From contig NW_004451517.1 of assembly GCF_000321225.1 (NCBI RefSeq), positions 124,001-188,000 of the forward strand: a DNA stretch of 64,000 bases. The letters run 5' to 3'. The stretch comes from Odobenus rosmarus divergens (lineage: Eukaryota > Chordata > Mammalia > Carnivora > Odobenidae). Each line of letters begins with the position of its first letter. The first letter of the stretch is position 1. The notes beneath the pieces were generated by a model that made no database searches, was not told the origin of the DNA, and worked only from the letters and a program-made list of their open reading frames with translations. Positions 42,261-52,560 of this stretch are shown here, one piece after another. The translations under genes were made by a program, and so were the position numbers.

Positions 42261-42371
42261 TAGGTATACATGAGGAAACAAAGAGAGGGAATACATTTAG
42301 GTAAAATAAAATCTTTTGTTTTTCTTATCCATAATCTAATAGAAAACTATTTGTTTAAAATGGTAATAGCA

Positions 42372-42580
42372 GGGCACCTGGGTGGCTTAGCTGAATAAGA
42401 GTCTGACTTGGTTTCGGCCCAGGTCGTGATCTCAGGGCCATGGGATCAAGCCCCACATCTGGTAACACACTCAGCAGGGAGTCTGCTTGAGATTCTCTCC
42501 CTCTGCCCCTCCCCTCCCATGTATGTGCTATCTCTCTTTCTCTCTTGCTTTCTCTAAAATAAAGAAATCTTAAACAAAAT
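42372..42580 (+). mobile_element. SINEC (Can-SINE), older copy inside L1
   Basis: Head GGCACCTGGGTGGCTTAGCT at 42374 shows several changes from the usual SINEC head. It is followed by GGTCGTGATCTCAGGGCCAT, a CT-rich stretch and AAAATAAAGAAATCTTAAAC. The target-site duplication AAAATGGTAATAGCA (42357-42371) against AAAATAGTAATAGCA (42581-42595) differs at one position. This is the most diverged of the four SINECs here. Confidence 0.93.
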
Positions 42581-42959
42581 AAAATAGTAATAGCAAAAAT
42601 GCATTGGGTTATTATAGTGTATGGATAAGTAAAATGAATGACAGCAATGTTGTAGAGGACAGAAGAAGGAATAGACTGAGAACACTCTATTAGAAGGCAC
42701 TTTCACTATCCATGAAGTGCTATAGTTCTGGTTGGTAGTAGACTTAGATTAGTTGTAAATGCATACTGTGAACTCTAAGGCAACCACTAAAAAAAAAAAA
42801 AAAAATTAAAAAATTAAAAGCGGCCTAATTGATATACTGAGAGAGGAGAGAAAATGAAATCAAAGAGAAAATGCTCAATTAACACCAGACAAGACAGAAA
42901 AAGAGAAGACAAAAAATAATAAACACAATGAATTGAAACAGTAGGTAGCAATCGAACTA

Positions 42960-43115
42960 TGTGAATAATCACTTTAAATATTAGTGGTCTAAATATGCCA
43001 GTTAAAAGCCAGAGACTGGCAGAGTAGAAAACAAGACCCAACTATGTGTTGTCCATAAGAGACCTGGTTCAAATGTAAAGACATTACAGAATAAAAATAA
43101 AGGAGTGGAGAAAGA
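42960..43115 (+). pseudogene. L1 ORF2 N-terminal (endonuclease) remnant
   Basis: The translation around 42967-43090 contains ITLNISGLNMPVKSQRLAE then a stop, then KTRPNYVLSIRDLVQM. This matches the start of the L1 ORF2p apurinic endonuclease domain. Stops and truncation make it inactive, and the reverse-transcriptase region is absent. Confidence 0.75.
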
Positions 43116-43119
43116 CGTA

Positions 43120-43215
43120 CCAAGTGGAAGGTGGAAGGAGGAAGGGAGAGGAAAGGGAGAGAGAGGGAGGGAGAGGGAGGGAGGGAGAGGGAGGAGGGGA
43201 GGGAAGGAAGTGGGG
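43120..43215 (+). repeat. (GGGA/GA)n purine low-complexity tract
   Basis: About 95 bases of almost pure purine, including GAGAGAGGGAGGGAGAGGGA. It lies exactly where the L1 homology ends. Confidence 0.88.
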
Positions 43216-43699
43216 AGAAAAGAAGGGGTATAAAATGACAAAGAGCCCAACCCAGAAGAATATGTGTCTCCGGAAACAGAAGAGAATTTCTCTCAGTGGC
43301 TTTACTGTAGAGAAAACTTAATGAAAACCATGCATTCAATAAAACAAACGCTCGAAGACAGCGTGATAAAAATAAGAAATTCTATTTAGGATATAAGCTG
43401 ACCTAAGGAAACAGATTAAAAACAAAAATAACATCATTACGTAACAAAGAAATAACAATATAAATTCCCAACACGTGCAGGTGGGGACTCCAACACTAAC
43501 ATGGAGAGAAGGCTGGAGGTGAAAGGAGTAAACGCGGACGCAGCAGAGCGATGGGCAGACACCTGCCGCAGGCCGTGCGGTCCAAGGGCTTGGGGCGCCC
43601 CTGAATCACTAAGCCCAACAACCCCAAGGTATTCAAAGACGTGCAACAGAAGAATTCCCCTGAAATGAAGAAAAACCTCTAAAACTTTACACCGAAAAA
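43216..43699. other. Unassigned stretch between L1 and HAL1-like fragments
   Basis: AT-rich on the left, mixed on the right. It could be eroded L1/HAL1 sequence (for example AAACCTCTAAAACTTTACAC), but I cannot align it with confidence. Confidence 0.35.
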
Positions 43700-44080
43700 C
43701 ACACATGGTGTTCTAAGAAAATTTTATTTAAAGGGCTCGACACCGAGACATAGTCTAAGTGAACCACTGAATTTCAAGGATGGAGAAAAGCTTCCTCGAA
43801 TGTGGAAGCAGGAAAAGAAATGACGGAAAAGCAGGGCAATCTGAAGCTGACCTCCGACTTTCCCACCGCAACACACAGTGCTGGGGGACAGAACAACTTC
43901 CCCAGAATCCTGGGGGGCGGGGCCCCGGACGTGACCGGGAGCGCTCGTACTGCAAGACGTCATTTAAATCAACACAGCAGGTGGACGCTCCCACGCGTAA
44001 GAAACCTCAGGGAACATGCACGCCCATGAAGAGGCTCTCCGAGGAGTTGAGTTGAAGTTCACTTCTGCCTCTCGAACCCG
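43700..44080 (+). mobile_element. HAL1 (half-L1) ORF1-like fragment
   Basis: Modules typical of HAL1/L1 ORF1 3' regions: TGAACCACTGAATTTCAAGG ATGGAGAAAAG, GGGGGACAGAACAACTTCCC, CAAGACGTCATTTAAATC, CCTCAGGGAACATGCACGCC. Frames are short. It is separate from the L1 just upstream because it revisits an ORF1-like region. Confidence 0.6.
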
Positions 44081-44096
44081 GCGTCTGTGACGTCCT

Positions 44097-44124
44097 CATT
44101 CATGCATTCATTCATTCATTCATG
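44097..44124 (+). repeat. (CATT)n simple repeat
   Basis: CATTCATGCATTCATTCATT followed by CATTCATG, about six units. Confidence 0.85.
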
Positions 44125-44129
44125 CAGCA

Positions 44130-44235
44130 TGTCCAAACCTTGATGTCGGACTTCTGACTGGTCCAGCTTGGGTCACACGCCCATCCCCGATCCGGTCCCT
44201 GTGGCTATCGGAGATTCTGGTGGGCAACTCTGAAC
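44130..44235 (+). mobile_element. Old interspersed repeat, family A fragment
   Basis: TTCTGACTGGTCCAGCTTGG, GTCACACGCCCATCCCCGAT, CCGGTCCCTGTGGC: the 3' module of the repeat also seen at 37865-38205 and 51530-51880. Confidence 0.55.
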
Positions 44236-45599
44236 CATGGCTATCAGATGGATCTGCGCTCAGCCGACACCAGCGGGGTCCCACACGAGCCATAGCCCTC
44301 GGTCCCTCCTCCCCCTCCCCCCGCCAGAGGCTGACCCTGCCTCACATCAGGGGCCTCCCAGCCAGCTGGGGCCCCGGCGAGGACCTGAGAGCCAGTTCCT
44401 GACCCACCAGCCACATCCGCCTCCCTGCCCTCCTTTTGCTGTTGCTGGGCCAGCAGAGGAGCGAGGCTGCCAGCTCTCGGCAGAGTGTGGATGACCCCTG
44501 CGGCTGGCGGGGCGTGAGGGTGACTCGTCAGGAGGCTAGCACAGGGAGGACAGGACTTTCTCACCCCTGATGTCTGCAGGCAGTGGCTGGGTGTAAATTT
44601 CTCTGGGCTCCCAGCCCAGAGAGGAGAGAGGCAAAGGAGAGGAAAAGCAAGTGGGGGTAAAGGAGAAGCAGATTCCCACCCCTGAGAGCCGTGGGCGGGG
44701 GCACTGGACGCCGGGAGGGCGCGTCCCCACTGCCCTGGGAGTGAGAGGCCCTGCGCGCCCCACTCCCGCTCTGCCACCGCTCCAGGCGCTCATCTCGCCT
44801 ACTTCCTGCCTTCTCCAGACCCCGCGAGCTCTCTCCAGCCCACCGCCTTTACCTACCTGCGCCAGTGCCTGGAGCCCTGCCCCCCACCCCATCTGTCCTC
44901 TGGCCAAATCCTGTGCCTCTTTTGGGTGTCAGGATACGTGCTCTTTCTTCCTGTCCGTACCCCACAGATCACAAGGTGCACCCCCCAGGCTCCCTCTGTA
45001 CTGCTCACACCCACTCAGACCCACGCACCTGGCTCTTTACTGGCCTGTCTCTGTGAACTGGCACACAAACCTCGTATACCTTCCCAGACTCTCCCGGGTG
45101 CTCCTTCCTTCCTTCTTGGACGGTGCCCCACTGTGCCACCCTGCATTTCTGCTTCCCTACATGGATGAAGCCCCACACACTGGGCCATGGCCTCTGGCTT
45201 CCCTAGCAGCTGCTGAGGCACCGGATGAGGCAACTTGGAAGGCTCTAGTGGGAGCCAGGCCTTGTCCTTCCTCCTGTAGACTGTGTGTGGTTCCCCCTTA
45301 CAACCTTTCCAGTGGAGTTTGTGTGCTGTGTCAACACACCTGCTGGGCCGTCTACTGTGTCCCTCCTCAGCACCTCACCCCCCTTTTCCTTCACCTCCCT
45401 ACCCCAGGCTTACCAGTCCCCAGTAACAGACCATCTCCCCAGTAAACCTTATCCTCTTAATTCTTGTCTCAGGCTCTGCCTTCCAAAGGATCCTTGCTCC
45501 TTGAGGATAGAAAGACGTCTTATTCATTTTTTAAAATCTTTACTACCTGGAAATAAGTATTTGGGGAATGATACAGGAATTAATTAATCAACTAAATCT
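44236..45599. other. Unique GC-rich stretch, no gene recognised
   Basis: Long plus- and minus-strand frames overlap at 44244-45445 but show only low-complexity Pro/Ser/Leu composition. Text at 45415-45485 (CCCCAGTAAACCTTATCCTC, CTTGTCTCAGGCTCTGCC) resembles the 3' end of a retroviral-type LTR of unknown family. Confidence 0.4.
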
Positions 45600-45685
45600 C
45601 TCTATACTTACCTTACAGATGGGAAAGAAAGGCACAGAGGAGGTGAACTGAGGGTCTTTGCTTAGGACCCTTGGTCTAGAAATTG
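45600..45685 (-). mobile_element. MIR fragment
   Basis: ACTTACCTTACAGATGGGAA, AGAAAGGCACAGAGGAGGTG: short antisense MIR core. Confidence 0.6.
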
Positions 45686-46199
45686 ATGTAGTGGCTGCAT
45701 TGGAGGTAAACAGGTGGATAACTGAGAAACTCTTCCCACTTCTATAAAGATGAACCGGCTTCATATAAATTCAGAGAGCTGGAGACAGTAGAGTTTTTCT
45801 CCCCAGGTCTGGCAGTTTCCCCAACTGTCAAAGAAGTGAACTGACCTTGACCTTGGACTTGTGCAGATTAGATCCAGGCAAGCATCTTCGGTTACTTTCT
45901 TGCAGGGCCATAAACTCTAACACAGGGAGGTATCCAAAGAGGCTAGAGGCTACCTCTACCCCGGATGTCAGCTCCCCAGGCTGTCTTTGAACCATGTGTC
46001 CCAAGAAAATGAGGCAAGTATGTGTCTGCTTTCACACCTTGCACTAGAGAGTAAGAAATTTCTCCAGATAACTGCCTGCAAAGACATGGCCCAGGGCCAG
46101 AGGTAGCCAGGACACAATTAAAACTTGGCACCTTTGGGAAGGAACAGCCCTCGGTGCCACGCCGGCGTGGATGCAAATCCAGTCATTCAAACATACCGC
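45686..46199. other. Unique stretch, nothing recognised
   Basis: Mixed AT/GC, no repeat or coding signature. Confidence 0.4.
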
Positions 46200-47000
46200 G
46201 GATGGATGACTCCGCTCCTCTCACGATAATAACAGGGCATTCGGTGACATGGCTTTTGTAAGTATCGCAAGTCTATGTCACAAGTCTTCCATTTGCTTGG
46301 CTGTTTCCCTATAGTACAATCTCACGCAGCATGATGAGTTTCCAACTGGCACGAAGCTGGAGCCCCCACATCCACAGAACCCTGAATCTAATTAGAGGCC
46401 ACTGCAGGTGTCACCGAAGCCTGCAGACATGACACCACTCCACGAGGCGTGAATGTTTGCTGGATTTTATACTTCAATTTTCTTGGTGATGAGAAGGGGA
46501 GAAAGCATATGTGGGGGAAAAAATGCGTTTTTCAGTTGCGGTTTGGCGACTTTAATAAATAGCTTTGCGCCTTAATAGAACATCTTTCTGGTAGACATTC
46601 CACGAAGGATGTGAGTATAGAGTGCTTTATCGGGCTAGAGAAGGGTAGTGGCCCTCTACAACTTTCTCCCCATCATTCAAAGCGACTTCATAACATTTGG
46701 TCGGTTAAAATGAAGCAGCCTCAACATTTGTACCAAGATCTGTAAATCAGACTGACATTCGCCCCAAACCTCCCATGGGCTCCTGTTCAAGAGCTTCCTT
46801 TTACCATTCCCGAAACCCAGATGAAGCTGGGCAAAAGGAGGGGGCCCGGGAGGCCCCGACGCTGAGAATCTCTCAACTTGGTTGGTGGGGTGGACACTGA
46901 GTGCCTACCTGAGAAAACCGAACGTTCCTGACGCCTGTCTCCAGGAAAACTCAAACCCGTTAAATGATTTAATCGGCTTCGGGGACTGAAGTGGGAAAAG
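46200..47000. other. Candidate conserved non-coding island
   Basis: Repeat-free AT-rich block with many ordered motifs: CTGAATCTAATTAGAGGCCA (homeodomain TAATTA core), GCGACTTTAATAAATAGC, GCGCCTTAATAGAACATC, GGTCGGTTAAAATGAAGCAG, CCCGTTAAATGATTTAATCG. It is among the largest repeat-free islands in the window. Enhancer function is inferred. Confidence 0.45.
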
Positions 47001-48204
47001 TTTAAGTGATTGCTTTGGAAAGAAAAACTGGGGAGGGGGGTGAGTCAATGCTTTTCTGCCTGAAGTTGAAAGAAATGCACTTTATTTTCTCATCTTGCTG
47101 CTGCACTGCCCGCTGGAAGCCTTCCGTCCCTTTCTGCCAGGGCCTGGGATGCCCCCAGTCCTGAGGCTGCCGGCCCCCTGGCTCAAAGGAAGAGGCATCT
47201 GGAGCTGGCTGGGCCGGACCAGGTGGTCTGACGGCCCGCCACGCCACTGCCACTGCCACCAGCACGGGGTGGGCCATCCAGAGGCTGGCCAGCTTTGGGC
47301 TGTTCCCTGGACAAGGAGCAGTTTTGAGGTGAGACTCAGCCGGAGCAGGAGCTTGGGGGCCCGCCGAGTAGGAACGGCTGAGCAGCGGGCGGCCAGAAGC
47401 TGGTGCAGGCAGAGAGGGGACCCCCTCCCGGGGCCCCCAGCAGCTGTGCTTGTTCGCCGAGCCTCACCGAGGCCAACAGGGTTGAACAGCAAAGGCCTTT
47501 GCCCCTGCCCATCCCCAGAAGCATGGAGCCCAGACCTTCATGGGGAACCAGGGACTGGGGGCTTTGGAGGCATTCAGGGGCAGAGCCTCGTCCTGGGCAC
47601 TCCTGTCCTCGCCTTGACGTTGGTGAGACACGTGGGCGGCTCCTCGGGAGGTGGAAGGGACGAGCGTGGCTAATGCTGGGGGCACTGGTGGACAGATGCC
47701 GTGTGGCGGTGTTCACTTCGCACTTCTTGTGATTTGTGACCTTTTTGTTGCTCGTCCATGATGAAGGAAGAGCAGAAACTGGGAGTGTTTAAGAAGCCAT
47801 ATAGCAATTTGACATGGCCATGGCATCCAGGCGGGCGAGGCTGGAGCTCCACGGGTCACATGTGCCTCGAGCTGTGGAGCCACACACAGTGGGGCCGCCT
47901 TGGGACTCTGACCAATTGGAAAGGAGCCGTCCAACCCTCTGCCGCACGTGGCTTGGGGGGCTGTGGCTGGCAGAGCTCCCATGAGTCTGCTCCAGGTGGT
48001 GGGGGACACTTGGCACCCCCAAGGGGTGAGGGGGTGAGAACAGCTTCCCACCGGTCAGGCTGGTAGTGCCCAGCGCCACCACCCCCTTGGTCTTTAGATG
48101 TACCTAGGGCCTTAATTTGGAGCCACGGGCCGGGGTGAGTATCAGGGGGAGGACTTTGTGCTCCTTGCTATCTTCCAGGGGCAATGTGCCTGGGGGTTAC
48201 GTGT
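47001..48204. other. Unique stretch, no gene recognised
   Basis: GC-rich. A plus-strand frame at 47095-47673 and minus-strand frames across 47082-47716 overlap each other and have no known domain. No transposon recognised. Confidence 0.45.
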
Positions 48205-48345
48205 GTCGGCCCTGGAGCCGGGGCTGGGGTTTGAAGCCTGCCTCTGGCAGTTCTCAGCTCTTGAGAAGTTACTTGGGTTCGTTGTGTTTCGGTTTCCTGA
48301 TCTGTAAAATGGGCCTCCTTAGGGCAGAGCTAGCAGCTAGCACTA
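48205..48345 (+). mobile_element. MIR SINE
   Basis: GGGGTTTGAAGCCTGCCTCT, TTGAGAAGTTACTTGGGTTC, CGGTTTCCTGATCTGTAAAA TGGG: sense MIR. Confidence 0.82.
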
Positions 48346-48359
48346 CCTTGGAGCCCGAG

Positions 48360-48655
48360 GCCCTCTGTCGTTCTGTCCTTCCCCAGGGAAGAAGGGGGTC
48401 TTCTCTCTCCACTCAGGTCTCCCCACAAAGGCCACTTCCTCCAAGTTGTCTTCCCTGACCCCCTTCTTCCACCTGTCGACCCTTCCCCTCATGGTTTGTC
48501 CCTCCCAGGGGACACAGCTTTGTATCTGTGTCTGGTGGGAGGCTGTGCTAATACAGCATGAGCTTCGGGAGACCAGGCTTCCTCCGTCTGCATCTTGGTG
48601 CTAAGGCGGGACCGGCCCAAAGCAAGTATCAGGACATGTTTGCAAATGAATGAAC
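48360..48655 (+). mobile_element. L2 LINE 3' region
   Basis: CTCTCCACTCAGGTCTCCCC, GTTGTCTTCCCTGACCCCCT, ATACAGCATGAGCTTCGGGA, and the terminal GTTTGCAAATGAATGAACAG follow sense L2. Confidence 0.7.
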
Positions 48656-49279
48656 AGACCCTTCCCCGGCCCCCGGCCTCCTGCAGGGATAAGCAGGGCA
48701 CAGGTGGCTCTGGCTGCCCATCACAGCTGGGCCCAGCACAGAGCAGCACCCAGGAGATCCTGGCTGCCACGGCCTCCAAGGGAACTTGGGGGGGTCACAA
48801 CCCACCCCCGCCCCAGCCACGTGGCCCAACCAGAGCTCACAGGCCTCCGTGGGGGCCATTCCCCTCAAACTGGTTGTCAGTAGATTCGCACGTGAGTCCC
48901 CTTTCAGTTCCTTCCTAATGAAGCTTGTTTCTGAGACTCTCTGAAAAGCCCTGCACCCCGAGAGACTCTTTCCAGATCCCCAACCTTGAGCGGGAGAGGG
49001 CGCCCGCCCCAACCTGAGCAAGGCGAGGTTGGCAGAAGCCCGTTCCCTGCGGCTTTGCACAAGGCTCATGGAAGTCACTGCCGCCCGAGACCTCGGGGCT
49101 CATGCCACCAAGACTTGCCAGAATATTGGCTAGGAGTAGGAGGAGTGGAACGATGTCGTGCTTCAGGGGAAAGAGAAGATGCCAGGCAAGCTCTCTCCCC
49201 TGGACTTCATGTTTTTACAAAAGAAGCAGCCTTCTTCAGCCCAAGGCCAGCGCCAAACACCAGTGGGGTCAGGAAATTG
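48656..49279. other. Unique stretch, nothing recognised
   Basis: GC-rich, no repeat or exon signature. Confidence 0.45.
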
Positions 49280-49400
49280 CTTCCTTGGCCCCATTCTACC
49301 TCCCTGAGCCTCGGGCCCCTCATCTGCCGCACGGGACAGCGACAGTGCCCGCCCCACTGGTCATTGCAAGGTTGGCAGGAAATGCTGTATATGTCACATG
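49280..49400 (+). mobile_element. MIR SINE fragment
   Basis: ACCTCCCTGAGCCTCGGGCC, CCTCATCTGCCGCACGGGAC, GGTCATTGCAAGGTTGGC: diverged sense MIR. Confidence 0.6.
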
Positions 49401-49509
49401 GTGGTCATGCCAGAAACCGAAGTTCTCTTATCGCACCCCTTTGGCCAATGGCAGTTGGATGTTTGCGTCTCAGAATACACCGTTGGTAGGTTATTTGCCC
49501 CATTTTAAA

Positions 49510-49930
49510 AGATCTATCTCTTTGACCTCATTTCCTACAGTTCTCTCCCTCTTCACTGACCCCACGGATTTTCCGGTAAGATACACTCATTCTCACCTCA
49601 GGGCCTTTGCACCTGCCATTCTTTCTGGAGAATGCCTGGAACTCTTCATAACTTTTCTTCCGATGTTCTCATGGCCACCTCCTGGTCATTGTTCAGGTTC
49701 CCCGTGATGCCACCTCCCTAGAGAGGCCTCCCCTGGCCCCTCCCCACCCCGGCCCAACTTCCTGCTCCATTTTCACCACTTCCTCGTGGGAAATCGACCA
49801 AAGCATCAATCTGCTTCTCCTATGTGATGTGAGCCCCAGGAGGGCAGGGTCCTGACAAGTCTCCCCATCCTAGTGCAGTGCCTGGCACATCATAGATGCA
49901 TAGTATATTGCTCTTGAATGAATAAATCCT
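49510..49930 (+). mobile_element. L2 LINE 3' region, near complete end
   Basis: CTCAGGGCCTTTGCACCTGC, CTGGAGAATGCCTGGAACTC, TAGAGAGGCCTCCCCTGGCC, GATGTGAGCCCCAGGAGGGC, CAGTGCCTGGCACATCATAG, CTTGAATGAATAAATCC. All L2 3' landmarks are present in order. Confidence 0.92.
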
Positions 49931-50299
49931 CACTTTCTAAGTAAGACTCGAGAAAGCAATCTTTGCTCTGGGAAGGGGAGAATACACCTCGAATGGAATG
50001 TTTTCTAAAACTTCAAGCAAAGCATCTGGCTAAGCAACTCCACTGCCCACCCCAGGTGCCACTGCAGTTCTTGAGGGATCATGAGGGGGCAGATGGGGGT
50101 GCCCAGGTGGAGGGGGTTGCTGCGATCTATGGCTTCGATAGCATTGCCTTCCAGAGGGCAAGGCTTCTGGGGCCATGGAGGCTTTCCAATCCCCAGGGTA
50201 GAGGCAGGTTTCACAAGGGACGCGTGGAAGCCCGTGGTGAAGGTCATCCACCTGCTACACCTACCGTAGTGGTATCAGTACAGCCCCTGAGGGAGAGGA
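49931..50299. other. Unique stretch, nothing recognised
   Basis: No repeat or coding signature. Confidence 0.45.
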
Positions 50300-50445
50300 A
50301 ACCAGGAGTCAGGAAACAGGAAAGCTGATTCCGCCTTGGCTACTCATTTGCTGTGTGCCTTTGAGCAAGTCACTTCATTCTGGGCCTCTGTCTCACTGGT
50401 AAAATGGACAAAGGAAGATTCATGCCACCTCTGCCCCTGCTTTTA
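50300..50445 (+). mobile_element. MIR SINE
   Basis: TACTCATTTGCTGTGTGCCT, TTGAGCAAGTCACTTCATTC, CTGTCTCACTGGTAAAATGG: sense MIR. Confidence 0.82.
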
Positions 50446-50464
50446 ACTCTCCATAGCTGTGCCT

Positions 50465-50590
50465 AAGGTAGACACTCCACATCTCTGGGTGCGTTCCCTG
50501 GTACCCACAATGGGATAATAACCGTACCCACGTCATAAGGTTGTCGCTGAACAGTCTGCAATTTCCTGACACTTGGTAAGGACCCAAACA
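50465..50590 (+). mobile_element. Second MIR fragment in tandem
   Basis: CATCTCTGGGTGCGTTCCCT, ACAATGGGATAATAACCGTA, CCCACGTCATAAGGTTGTCG, CTGACACTTGGTAAGGACCC: MIR 3' portion, same orientation as the copy just upstream. It repeats the Cys-box-to-AATGGGATAATAA region, so it is a separate insertion or a duplication. Confidence 0.6.
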
Positions 50591-51274
50591 TCTGGTTTAT
50601 GATCAGCGATGGCAAGTCTGCTCAAACCAGCTCGCAGTAAGAGGAGGCTGGTCCCCTGCAGTGAATGAGGAAGGAAGTACAAAAAGTTTTTTATTAATGG
50701 AGGCAAGGCTGGACCAAAGGATGTTTCCAGTTGGGCTGGTAGGTGGGGGCTGGTGCTAGCATCCGACATGTCTAGGGTTTGATAGCACCAACCTGGGGTG
50801 CGGACCTCTTGGCTCCAAGCTGCACATTGAGTGGAGCCATCTGTCTCCTCTAGGTGTGGCAGGTAACCAACAGAGAAACCAGGGTGGCTGGGAGACCTGC
50901 CTTTGGCACATTGCTCTCTTCACAGAGCTTTGAGGGGCCAGAGAGTCTGGGGACCAGGAAGAAAGCCTACTCTGGGAAATATTAACTGCATAACCACACC
51001 TTACCAGATGGGCAGACCCTTTGAATGGCTTCCAGACCAGTCCTGGCCTGGAGAGTAGCTCAGCCAGAATGCCAGCTTCTAAAGCCTGGACCGCAAGCAA
51101 ATGTGAGCTAGATTATGAGTGTGGCAAAATCAAGGCCGGACAAGCTTGATTCTTTCCTGAGTCCTGTCAGCAGGAAAAACAGTCCAGAAATCATGGACTC
51201 AAAGCCCTTTCTTGTGGAAGTGCAGAGGGCAGAGGAGAGGGGTCGCAGTGAGGAGAGAAATGTTAGTCTCAATT
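50591..51274. other. Unique stretch, nothing recognised
   Basis: No repeat or coding signature seen. Confidence 0.45.
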
Positions 51275-51405
51275 GTCTCTTAGCAGCTGTGTGACCTTGA
51301 ACAAGTCACCTCCCCTCCCTGTGCCTCAGTGAAAAACAGTGTAGGGAAATGGACTAAGGGGCTTCTCAAGCTTGTGCCGTAGTAGGGTTATATGATTCTC
51401 AGCCT
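51275..51405 (+). mobile_element. MIR SINE
   Basis: TTAGCAGCTGTGTGACCTTG, AACAAGTCACCTCCCCTCCC, TGTGCCTCAGTGAAAAACAG. Confidence 0.8.
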
Positions 51406-51529
51406 CCTGGCATCCGACCTTTTGTTCTTTCCGAAAACCTGAAAGGGGGACTCTGCACAAGGGAAAGCAAGACCAAGTTTCAATCCCTCAGATTTTCAAA
51501 AGCCATATCCAAATCTTGAGATTGCCAGG

Positions 51530-51880
51530 AATCTGTCAGTTTTAAGTGACAAAAAGCCCAGCTCAAGCCAGCTTGAGCAGAAAGGCATATTTATAGGTTC
51601 CTGAAATGTAAAGATGAGTTGGCTTCAGGCATGGTGGTATCCAGGGGCTCAAATGATGCCATCATCTTGTTTTCCTCTCACCCCAGCTCTGTAATTCAGA
51701 CAGACATTTCCCCAGTGGTGGCTAATCAACTCCCAGCACCTCCAGCTAATATCTATTGTTTGTCCTCAGCAGTCCTGATGAAAACGGAGTTTTCCTTTCC
51801 TCTTTGTTCCAACAAAACTTCTAGGATTGCTTTGGATTCTCCAGCCTTGTTCACATGTCCATCCCTGAGCCGATCACTGG
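51530..51880 (+). mobile_element. Old interspersed repeat, family A of this window
   Basis: AAAGCCCAGCTCAAGCCAGC, TTGGCTTCAGGCATGGTGGT, ATCCAGGGGCTCAAATGATG, TTCACATGTCCATCCCTGAG CCGATCAC. These are the same modules as at 37865-38205 (reverse) and 44130-44235. Family not named. Confidence 0.55.
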
Positions 51881-51881
51881 G

Positions 51882-51947
51882 GTCTGGGTTTAAATACAGC
51901 CCCACCATTTACTGTACGTGACCTGAGACGAGTAACTCGGCTGCATC
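51882..51947 (+). mobile_element. MIR fragment
   Basis: GTCTGGGTTTAAATACAGCC, TGACCTGAGACGAGTAACTC: short sense MIR cut by the LTR that follows. Confidence 0.55.
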
Positions 51948-52395
51948 GGTTTCCTATTTGCTGCTGCAACAAATACCGCACACTTAGTGGCTGGAACAAC
52001 ACAAATTTATAATCTTAGAATTCTGAAGGTCAGAAGCCCCAGGCGGGTGTCACCGGGCAAATCAAAGTGTTGGCAGGGTTCTGTTCCTTCTGGAAGCTCT
52101 AGGGAACAATCCGTTTCTTCCCCGTTTCCAGCTTCTAGAGACCACCCCCGTCCACATTCGTTGTGTGGTAGCCCTTCTTCCTCCTTCTCCAAAACCGGAA
52201 ATGACCAGCTGAGTCTCCCTCAAGCACCCACAGGACACAACTCTTCTGCCTCCCTCTTTCACTCACGAATACGCTGTGGTTGTCTTGGGACACCTGCTAA
52301 CCCAGGAGCATCTCCCCATCTCAAGGTTGACTGATCAACAACTTTATCTCCCTTTGCCGGGTAACGTACCACATTCACCGGTTCTGGGGAACTCA
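51948..52395 (-). mobile_element. MLT1 ERVL-MaLR LTR, near full length
   Basis: TTTCCTATTTGCTGCTGCAA, CTTAGTGGCTGGAACAACAC, GAATTCTGAAGGTCAGAAGC, TGTTCCTTCTGGAAGCTCTA, TTTCCAGCTTCTAGAGACCA, TCAAGGTTGACTGATCAACA, ACATTCACCGGTTCTGGGGA: the whole LTR in antisense. Confidence 0.92.
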
Positions 52396-52439
52396 CTGGG
52401 AGGCCCTTGTCCCCCCGAACCCCCCACTTGCCTTGCCAG

Positions 52440-52560
52440 TCCTCACTCTCAGCGTCTGTAAAATGGGACCACTCCCTCACAAGCCCTTCTCAGGCTGCAA
52501 GGAGCTCACACAGAGTCCTCAGCACAGAACCAGTATCCGTGAGGACTTAGCAAGGGGATG
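52440..52560 (+). mobile_element. MIR fragment
   Basis: CTCACTCTCAGCGTCTGTAA, AATGGGACCACTCCCTCACA, GTCCTCAGCACAGAACCAGT: weak sense MIR. Confidence 0.5.

Larger units (their letters stand above)
40440..43115 (+). mobile_element. L1 LINE, 5' UTR, ORF1 and start of ORF2; 3' part missing
   Basis: The 5' region begins CAGACTTCCAGTTTCCGTTC CAACATG with a GC-rich 5' UTR to about 41300, then an ORF1 remnant, the inter-ORF region (GGTTATTATAGTGTATGGAT, CTCTAAGGCAACCACTAAAA), and the N-terminal endonuclease part of ORF2 (TTAGTGGTCTAAATATGCCA, AACAAGACCCAACTATGTG). It stops near 43115 at a purine-rich tract. Loss of the 3' rather than 5' part is the reverse of normal L1 truncation and implies a later deletion or rearrangement. 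A SINEC is inserted at 42372-42580. Confidence 0.88.

Noticed and set aside
44651..45445. Plus-strand frame of 264 codons
   Set aside because: Compositional Pro/Ser/Leu-rich frame with overlapping frames on the other strand; no domain or splice pattern.
47082..47716. Overlapping frames on both strands near 47.1-47.7 kb
   Set aside because: Mutually overlapping, GC-driven, no known family.
49102..49707. Plus-strand frame of 201 codons
   Set aside because: Crosses a MIR and the 5' part of an L2 element.
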